Shown: one piece after another, positions 57,102 through 64,000 of the stretch
Position numbering within the stretch: position 1 is the first letter of the stretch
Layout of the letters: each line of letters starts with the position of its first letter
Notes under the pieces: generated by a model
What the model was told of the DNA's origin: nothing
Database searches by the model: none
Seen by the model: the letters and a program-made list of their open reading frames with translations, nothing else
Program-made: the position numbers and the translations under genes
Source: Rheum nobile
Taxonomy: Eukaryota > Streptophyta > Magnoliopsida > Caryophyllales > Polygonaceae
Assembly: GCA_027886185.1 (NCBI GenBank)
Contig: WOAB01000109.1
Location: forward strand, 10,148,501 to 10,212,500
Reading direction: 5' to 3'
Length of the DNA: 64,000 nucleotides

Positions 57102-57513
57102 AGTGGGTATTGTGCTTTCTTAGGCAACAATCTTGTCTCTTGGAAGACAAAGAAACATAAAATTGTATCAAAATCCTCAGTTGAGTCAGAGTATAGGAGT
57201 ATGTTTGCATGTGCTAGTGAATATAAAGTGTTTGGCTTCATGGCCTACTTCGTGATCTCTTTGTAACCTCGCCTCTGCTTATTTCTATGTTTTGTGACAA
57301 TAAAGTTGCCTAACACATTGGAGTAAATCCAATTTTTCCATGAGTGAACAAAACACTTAAATATCGATTGTCATTACATATGAGAAAGGGTTGATGAAGG
57401 TTTCATTTCTACTTCTCATGTGAAGTCTCAGAACCAGCTAGCAAACATCCTCAGAAAACCTCTTGGTGAGGCACAACACGGATGTTTGTCCTTCACGCTT
57501 GGGATGGTGCATA
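57102..57513 (+). pseudogene. copia RNase H, second half, and 3' leader
   Basis: The frame continues the RNase H of 47699: S-G-Y-C-A-F-L-G-N-N-L-V-S-W-K and K-S-S-V-E-S-E-Y near 57165-57190. Sequence then decays to the 3' LTR. A possible purine-rich tract (GGGATGGTGCA) lies at 57501-57512. Counting the target repeat once, a TGA at 47697-47699 lies just upstream of the junction where Arg is usual. Confidence 0.8.
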
Positions 57514-57544
57514 TGGAGTAGATTGAACCGGGTTTAATAAACCG
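57514..57544 (+). repeat. 3' LTR of the copia element, first piece
   Basis: Begins TGGAGTAGATTGAACC like the 5' LTR, then is cut by the CACTA element after CCG. The remainder is at 61608-61756. Confidence 0.82.
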
Positions 57545-58037
57545 CACTATTACAAAATTCACGTTTCTCAGGGAAATTTTATCAAGTGTTATTTAAAACC
57601 CCCATAAAACAAGACACGGACGGAGGTTTTACTATATAACTCCCGAGAATTAACTTCCACCATTTTTATTTTAAAATTTATAAACACTCTCGGGGGTTTT
57701 ATTTAACCACCTTGAAATTTTTAGTTTATATCGGGGGTTTTATGTAAAATCCCGAGATATACAACAACCTTAATCATAACTATTCCTTGATTTGTCGACC
57801 CTAAACCACAATAAGAATTTTGCTTGCTTCCTCACCGTTCTCTCTTCCTTCGCTAGAATCTCCGGTCATCCAGTGTGGATTCTCGGCTGCTCTCTATAGT
57901 CGTGTTGTTTACCGATTAGTCGCCCAATCCCTATTCTGCTTAGTCATAGTCGTCGATATTTTCGCTTCCGCCTTCGGCAAATCCTGGTACCGCACACCAC
58001 CCACTTGATCTTAGTTTTCTCTTGTTTTACTTCGATG

Positions 58038-58735
58038 TAGACCTGATCAAACCCGGATTCGGGCCGGGCTTTGAACAAAAATCATACTCGGATGAGCGGG
58101 TTGAATCCGGGCAAGCCAAGGAAACGGGCTAGGGAGGCTTTCCGGATTCGCCCGAACATCTGGACCCGGATAGCCCGCGAGTCTCATATAGCCCGTAAGA
58201 CAAGACAAACCTGTCAAAAAACGAAACATAGCAAATATAATTTAACACACAATACCCATAAAAAAAAAGTCTTCTTATTACAAACGGTAGACATAATTAT
58301 TGTTATAAACTTGTCATAACAAACTTCCCACAAAATAACACAACATTACACAATTAAACAAATTTCAAAATTACACAAGTGTCTTTTTATTACAAATAAT
58401 GGACATTCTTTTTTACTCTTGAAATTATAAAAGAATGGTGATGAGAATTAGGTTTGTTTAGGGTTTAAATACTTATTTATTTTATATATAATTTTATGAA
58501 TTTGATATAAAAATATATTTATTTTATTTATTTTTAAAAATTAATTCGGACTTTCGGGCGGATTATCTGGGCTAAATGGGATATTATTAGTGATTGGATC
58601 TCACTCATATAAACGGGTGGGCCGGGCTATCCGGACAAAATGGGTTAAATATAGTAACCATATACGTCCGGCATAACTATGTCGGGCGGACCGGGCTGGC
58701 GGGCAGGCGAGCCGACCCGCGTTTGCTTAGGTCTA
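58038..58735. mobile_element. hAT-type MITE in the CACTA element
   Basis: 698 bp bounded by TAGACCTGATCAAAC and its near reverse complement GTTTGCTTAGGTCTA. Flanking 8-mers CTTCGATG and CTTACATG match at 6 of 8. Both arms are rich in CGGGCCGGGCT-like words. No coding sequence. Confidence 0.8.
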
Positions 58736-58743
58736 CTTACATG

Positions 58744-59745
58744 GTACGATTCTTTTCTGAATTTGAAATTCAATCTATCAATTGGTATGAAATTGTTCAT
58801 AGTTCTTGATTTATTGCTCTAGTTAGAGTTTGATTGCAAAATTTCTGCCAATCTAGGGTTCCTGAGCTTCATATGTTCGTTGTCGGTTGCTATCTGAAAG
58901 TGATCTCTAATTTTCACACTGGTGAAGCTCTGCTAGTGAGCTTGATATGTATGGCAGCACCAAGTCGTTTATGTATCTATCACCCCTCGCCTGGAGATTC
59001 TTGCATTCGTACTCTTCCGTCATCTCCGGGAAATGGGCTGCACACCGCATCGCCGCCACATTTGAGAGCGTGATATGCCTTTTGAATGGTATGCATATTC
59101 TTGATATGCCTTTTCAATCCTTGGCTTTAAGGAGAAGGTTTCGGATCATCCCACTACGGGAAACAAGAGGAAACCGCGCGCAATCCATGAGCCTCTTCTT
59201 TTGTCTCAGTGTTCATCTTAGTATTTATGCTTATTTATAGTTGGAAATTAAATCTTAGAGTATAGAACTGATTGATAACTAGAAATGAAAATTGCCTCGT
59301 TATGAAGAAGAGAAGCAATGATGCTTTCTACTCACCTTGTGAAGTGCAAAACTAGCAGGCCTTACTTGGATGGTAAGGTCACTGGAAACATAAGAAGTTT
59401 ACCTGAAAAGTAGGCAAAACCGAATCTATTAGAAACAAGATCAAAACCCATGTATGCATCAGTTGCATTCTAGACGTTGCATGCTTTCTATTTCTTAGTT
59501 TGATTTAGTCTATATAGGGCCATGCATAATAAGCTGTAGATAAAAGGAATTCATCAGGAAGTCTTTTAAAAATCAGTGGTTTTGATGTTGGGGCATACAC
59601 AACCATCCATCATATCGCGTTTGTGTGTGTGTGTCTCATCTTGCTGAATGAGATAGTTGTCATGTATGGGCAATTAGTATAAATAGGGGTCAATGATGTA
59701 ATTGAGGACTTATCCATGAATAATGAGAATTAATCCCTTTACCTC
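58744..59745. other. no gene recognised, possible captured DNA
   Basis: Inside the CACTA element. The frame at 58947-59240 has no motif I recognise. A (GT)n run of about 8 units is near 59620. The sequence composition is less AT-rich than the CACTA subterminal parts, so it may be captured gene DNA. Confidence 0.35.
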
Positions 59746-60225
59746 TTAATCTCTCTTCCTCCCCTCTTTTCTATTCTTTCTCTGTCTCTTTCCTACGTCT
59801 CTCTTCCTCTGTTCTTCATCTTCTTCCTCCTCAATCTCTATCTTTCCCCTTCCTTTTATCAAATCATCCCTTGTCATGTCCTCAGAGCTACGATTCTTGC
59901 GACCAATTTCTTGACCCGTATTTTCGGATTTGCGGAGCCACAATCTGTTATCAAGGCTTTTGAGTGTTACGACGGACGATTCATCTACGATGGTTGTTGT
60001 AGAATGGAATTGTCTCTTGGCGACAGGGCTGACAGCAGACTGAGCGAGATCGATGTGTTTGGATCTTATACTGAGGAGCCAAATCTGGAATCGGGTGACA
60101 AAAGCAGCTTTCCCATGGGTGACCTTCTCAAGCCGATGAAGACAATGGTGGCTGAAGTTGCAAGCATCCGAAAGCATTTTTACTGGTGTTGGTGAGACTT
60201 GGTCTTTGAAGTGGTTAATATGCAT
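59746..60225 (+). pseudogene. possible captured gene fragment (RRM-like?)
   Basis: Plus-strand 59911-60195 reads ...S-V-I-K-A-F-E-C-Y-D-G-R-F-I-Y-D-G-C-C-R-M-E-L-S. The I-Y-D-G-C-C-x-x-x-x-x pattern recalls a block in plant polypyrimidine-tract-binding proteins, but the downstream residues do not follow the family. The overlapping minus frame is low-complexity Glu/Arg. I treat it as a captured scrap with weak identity. Confidence 0.25.
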
Positions 60226-61380
60226 TTTTTTTTACTGCTAATAATGTTAGCAAATTCCTGTGACCCCACCAAATCCCTGCTACTGAAGCAAATGGATGAA
60301 GAAAGTGGAGTGGCAAATCTATTGGCAGCTTGCTCCGTTTGACAGTGAATTGTTGTTTGGAGTCCTTTGTGTAGTTTACTGATGAAGAAAGTGAAGTTTG
60401 CTGCTGATTTTTCTGTTGAGTATATGCTGAATTTTGCTGCTGCATTTTGTTGTTCCTACTGCATTTGCTGAGTTGGGCACTGTGCTCCACGTATGCTGTG
60501 GAAGCTGATGTTGCTGTCTCTCATTACTGATGCTGTTCTTTGTGCTGTCTACTGATGTAACTCCTAAGAGCCTGCTAGCCTATATGTTAAAGCAATTACA
60601 GGAGTCGATGAAAAGGATAAACAATTCCCTGCGGTCTCTCCTAAGGATACATATGCTTGTACTGGTTCCCATGAAAAGGACTCAAGTTGGTTGATGCATA
60701 TTACCTTAATACGCATATTTAGATTCCACCTGAGAGGAATTGGAAGGGCTGAATCAATGGAGAATTGAACAAGTTAGTTGGTTGAAGTGGAAGGCACGTT
60801 TTGTTAAGCATATGCTTCTTGGGCAATCAATTTGAACAAATTTGTTTCAAGTAAAAGAAGTTCCAAGAAGAGTGTGTTTAGCTGCAGCCTGCAGTGGAGT
60901 TACTTTCGGCACATTTTGCTCAATGGAGTTACCACATATCATTTCCTAAGTTGGCAAATATTTTATGTTGGCCGATTGAAGAAATTCCTCAAAAAATTTA
61001 AGTGTTGAGGGTTTACTTACTATGCTGAAGCGCCTTGATCGAATATGTATTATTATATTTCTGTATGCATGCAGATATTACGAGTCACAATTGACAAGGA
61101 TTGAGCATTTATAAAGATTTTGTAAATTAAGTTTGCTAGTCTTAGGTTGAAGAGCGTGTGTATTTTGTGGTCGACTGTTGCATTTCCACTATGTTAATAT
61201 GTGATAGCAATATGAATCTGTTTAGAAGACGAAAATTCGTCATTTGATTGTTTTTTTTTTCAATTGTGCTTGTATTGATTTATTTTGCTCTTGTATTGCT
61301 TGTCATGTGTAAGTTATTAAGTTGTTACAATGAGGTATACAAGAAAGCAAATATTAAAAGAACCGTAATTATGAGAGGAA
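60226..61380. other. no gene recognised
   Basis: Inside the CACTA element. AT-rich, with TGCTG-rich words near 60390-60540; nothing codes. Confidence 0.5.
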
Positions 61381-61607
61381 GAAAATAACAATTCTCGGCG
61401 GTTTATATAAACACCAGATATATATCTACGTCGAAAATGTGAATTGGGAGTCATAACTCTCGGGTTTTTTTTTTTAACAACTGATAAATATTTCTCAGAA
61501 ATTTTTAAAAAACTCCGAGAAATATTTCTCAGTGAAACGAATTATAGAGATGTAAAAATTCTCTTCCTTAAAAACTGTCGAGACATGAGTGTTCTGTACC
61601 AGTGCCG

Positions 61608-61756
61608 GTTCAATTTTTTATATAAACCCTCTCCTCTCTTCTTCTCTAACTAATTCTGTTAGCCTACTTGTAACAGAACACAAACTCTTGTCAATGGGGT
61701 TTTACAGCTTCTTCCTTCTTTCTCTTTCTTTCTCTTTCTTATATAATTTGATTTAT
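61608..61756 (+). repeat. 3' LTR of the copia element, second piece
   Basis: Continues the 5' LTR sequence (GGTTCAATTTTTTATATAAACC versus GGTTCAATTTGGTATATGAACC, then the CTTGTAACAGAACAC block). It ends near 61756, estimated from the 5' LTR alignment. Confidence 0.8.
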
Positions 61757-62135
61757 AGTTAATTGTGGAGGTAAAATTGTGTAATTATTTAATTAAATAT
61801 TAATGATTATAAATTTTTTTTTTATTTACATTAAGCCCATTAAGAAAGATAAGCCTATAAATCCAACATTGATTAAGACATTTAATACTCTATTGAAATC
61901 CTAATGGGGATTCATATTCAATTTTCTACGAAAAATATCCGAGTCTCCGTCTCTACTAACAGAGATCTGACTTGAGCTTCGGATGATTTTTCGGAGAAAA
62001 AAAAAATCGCCTTTTGATCTTTCTCTATGTTTACAGGGTACCGAAGAGATGATCGGGGAACACTGGAAAATCATCAGAGTCGGGGATTCTCATCGTCAAT
62101 CTATTATGGTACAAATTTATGCTACACAACAATTG
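61757..62135 (+). repeat. Tat-type LTR end, probable
   Basis: The region ends in TCTATTATGGTACAAATT, the same words as the ends of the 36656-37047 and 41404-41805 LTRs. It contains a phrase like CTGACTTGAGCTTCGGATG that fits the U5 part of Tat LTRs. No matching partner is present. An open frame at 62027-62218 is not meaningful. Confidence 0.45.
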
Positions 62136-62585
62136 ACTTCGTCCATGGTAACGAAACTACGACGGGCTCCGACGCCGGCAGACCAAACACTTTTCTATGT
62201 CTCTTGGAGCGAATTTGAACTAGAAGTTACTGTGGCCTATGTCATATCTTGGGAGCTCTACTACTTGTTGTGGTGGAAGAAACTCCCAATCTCCACCCCA
62301 ACCGCTGAGCAGGACTGACAACCCTTCCGCCTCTGTCGCCGCAGAGAGCCAACGCCGGCGAACCCAGAAGCAGTAGATGTCGAGTTGGGCTCAAGCAAAG
62401 AGTTCCTCCTACGCGCCTTGGCGGTGAGCAAGACACGCTTGTGGAGGCAGAGCTCATGAGACTCCATAGCCGGTTCTTTTCACCATTAGAGAGGAAACGA
62501 AGGAGGATCGAGAGTCTAAAGATGGCAGATCCAAAACCAATAGAAAGGAGTCGAGAAATCGGAGCTTGAGCGATCTGATTTTAGC
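62136..62585. other. no gene recognised
   Basis: GC-richer than its surroundings. Minus-strand frames at 62242-62467 are Ser/Pro/Arg-rich without a recognisable domain. Confidence 0.4.
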
Positions 62586-62589
62586 CGTT

Positions 62590-62732
62590 GTTTTGGAGGC
62601 GGAGCTCAGCAGATTAAGGTCTTCTCCGCCCCAACATTCAAGTTCTTGAGAGATGCGTAGGAGAAGTAAGAGATACAGAGGAAGAGTGCGTGAGAGGAGG
62701 AGATGAAGCACATTTTCAAGAAGCTTCACAAG
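62590..62732 (+). pseudogene. Raf-like MAPKKK, start of first exon (plus half)
   Basis: A leader-like stretch ends in the ATG at 62703-62705 followed by MKHIFKKLHK, which matches, from memory, the N-terminus of plant Raf-like kinases of the SIS8/EDR1-related group. The match breaks at about 62732, where the sequence becomes the reverse complement of another part of the same exon. A truncated, inverted arrangement rather than a working gene. Confidence 0.45.
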
Positions 62733-63060
62733 AGCACTGTAATCCCAGTAACGACGAGACACGGCTTCCCCGGAAACCTCCTTATCCCGGAGACGATCCA
62801 TGAAATTCGGCCCTCCCAGGCTAGGCAACGAGGCTGCTCGGATCTGATCGTTCTCCGGATCGTTTCGGAACTCCGAATTAGACGCGCTGATCCCCAACGC
62901 CAACTGCATCTCGAACTCCTCCTCGGACGAGAAGAAATCCCCACCACCTCCGCTGTAGGGGGAAGCAGGCACGGCAACTGTTTCAGTCGCCAGCGACGGC
63001 GTGGAGGTAGGCGGCGCAAGAAAAGTGATCTCCGAGGATTGGGGGTGATCGAAAGAGCAT
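62733..63060 (-). pseudogene. Raf-like MAPKKK, rest of first exon (minus half)
   Basis: The minus strand gives a Ser/Pro-rich lead, then SSEEEFEMQLALGISASNSE (about 62930-62870), D-P-E-N-D-Q-I-R-A-A-S-L and R-R-Y-W-D-Y (about 62750). These fit the first conserved block of plant Raf-like MAPKKKs (EDR1 domain start). The kinase domain is absent. After W-D-Y-S the frame runs into the plus-strand half described above, and so encodes nonsense. Confidence 0.65.
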
Positions 63061-63860
63061 GGGATTGCTTTGATAGAGAAGTGGAAGCAGTAGCAGGAAT
63101 TAGGGTTTCGTTGTGGCTCTTGAAGTGGAAGCAGTAGCAGAAATTTACTCCTCCTTTTGAAACTGCTATTTATTCATATGGCAAGTGAATATCCAGGAAC
63201 ATCAATTGCAATAGAGCATGTTTGAGTGGCTCGTTAGCGGCTCAAACGGCGACTGTATGGAGCGAGGTTGGAGCCGTTGGGTTTGTGACACTGCAAGGTT
63301 TTTTCGACAAAGGGTCGCGGCAGCTGGGATCCTTCATCTTTGTCGAAAAAAGCTTCAGTAAGGCGTGGTTTCCAGTTTTCTGTGCACAATATGAGCAAGT
63401 TTGGAGGCGCTTCGATGTCATTCGAAAATGGTTTGAAACGATTCAAGAGTCGTGTTCAATTGACTCGAGCATGAGCAAGACGGTGGTATGATCAGATTTT
63501 AGATTAAATGGCTTGAAAGGAATTTTCTTAGGGCTGAACAAGGTGGTGATATATATAGACGATGAGGAAGAACGACAAAAACATATAGAGTTGAGGTGCT
63601 TAAGGCATCAAATTGTCACTTTTGACGATTCATGATCGATGGTTTGGGTCACAAGAAATACAAAGCGGGTCAACGAGGAAATTCTTTATAAGTCAGCGTC
63701 TAATCCGAACTCAAATCGATGATTAAAGGGAGGCATAGAACCTATCATCAAAAATTGTCAACCCCTCGGAATGGAGAACTAAACAAAGGATATCAAAGTT
63801 CTACTGGCACAACATTGAATATTGTTTGAAAGAACAAGCCATTCGACCTCATGGTCATGA
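63061..63860. other. no gene recognised
   Basis: Plus frame 63222-63491 and its minus counterpart show no motif I recognise. A possible leader of the kinase exon lies at 63060-63140 on the minus strand. The rest is featureless. Confidence 0.4.
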
Positions 63861-64000
63861 GCTGTCATCAATTTTATTCTATTAGCTTATGGGTCGCAGG
63901 GGTACAAGTTGCCATCCTATTTTATTAGTCTAAGGCCGCAGAGACACGAGCTGCCTTCTTATCCCATTAGCCTACGGGCACATGAGCACGAGCTGTCATC
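63861..64000. repeat. tandem GCAGGGGYACRAG-type repeats
   Basis: About three units of 42-50 bp, each with a GGCGCAGGGG/GGCCGCAGAG-like core and a following GAGCTGYCATC-like end, running off the right edge. The same unit occurs at 36139-36215. Confidence 0.65.

Larger units (their letters stand above)
57545..61604. mobile_element. CACTA element, non-autonomous
   Basis: 4060 bp with ends CACTATTACAAAA and, reverse-complemented, CACTGGTACAGAA, flanked by CCG on both sides (57542-57544, 61605-61607). Subterminal regions (57560-57775 and 61380-61560) are rich in CTCGGG/CCCGAGA words, as in CACTA elements. No transposase is recognised. The interior holds a hAT-type MITE and short gene-like scraps. 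Confidence 0.88.
43493..61756 (+). mobile_element. Ty1/copia element with short LTRs, twice interrupted
   Basis: 5' LTR 43493-43668 and primer-binding site 43669 onward, then gag, protease, integrase, RT and RNase H. RNase H is split by the chromovirus at 47705-57096 and resumes at 57102. The 3' LTR (57514-57544 plus 61608-61756) is split by the CACTA element. Without insertions the copia element is about 4.8 kb, the normal size. Stops and frameshifts occur in all domains. The outer ends show no clear target duplication. Confidence 0.88.

Noticed and set aside
59746..60225. Minus-strand 159-codon gene
   Set aside because: Low-complexity Glu/Arg stretch from a pyrimidine-rich strand; the weak homology is on the plus strand.

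Overview
This is nuclear DNA from a flowering plant with a large, repeat-rich genome, probably a eudicot. Almost every recognisable coding stretch is Ty1/copia or Ty3/gypsy polyprotein. Primer-binding sites match plant elements (initiator-tRNA-Met type, and tRNA-Asp type typical of Athila). MITEs of hAT, Mutator and Harbinger type and a CACTA element are present. The few non-transposon pieces look like broken exons of plant genes (an ABCA-type transporter and a Raf-like MAPKKK). I see no intact host gene, no rRNA or tRNA gene and no CRISPR array. The species cannot be named from the sequence.

Layout, left to right. 1-8412: a decayed plus-strand Ty3/gypsy element whose 3' end, including a reverse-oriented copia fragment, occurs on both sides of its body, so it looks like part of a tandem array. 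8413-10833: a copia gag scrap and a gypsy gag-protease-RT scrap. 10834-30432: one old minus-strand Tat-lineage gypsy element with dual RNase H and an antisense spliced ORF, opened up by later insertions: a small gag-only gypsy element (11955-14694, target duplication CGGAG), a solo LTR (about 16002-17308) carrying a perfect 56-bp-arm hairpin, and an Athila-like element (17923-25014, target duplication GGGGG) that itself contains a solo LTR (21573-23008, target duplication CTCAG).

30433-43492: a mosaic of a minus-strand copia element cut by a Mutator-type MITE, inverted LTR remnants, hAT and Harbinger MITEs, minisatellites, LINE-like scraps and an ABCA exon. 43493-61756: a plus-strand copia element with very short LTRs. 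Its RNase H is split by a recent Tekay/Del-like chromovirus (47705-57096, target duplication CACTC), and its 3' LTR is split by a CACTA element (57545-61604, target duplication CCG), which holds a hAT-type MITE (58038-58735). 61757-64000: a Tat-type LTR end, a Raf-like kinase first exon broken into two opposing halves, and short tandem repeats.

The most unusual signals are (i) arrays of GC-rich dyads of the TTCCGCGATCGCGGAA type, in pairs about 20 bp apart with about 70-bp periodicity, in LTRs and coding DNA of the Athila-like element, with analogous arrays in unrelated LTR families nearby; (ii) the long perfect hairpin inside a solo LTR; (iii) a chromovirus with nearly identical LTRs and intact gag but ruined pol, suggesting it moved in trans; (iv) the antisense, apparently intron-containing ORF of the Tat element. 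Coordinates of domains in decayed elements are approximate. Boundaries backed by target-site duplications are exact to a base or two.
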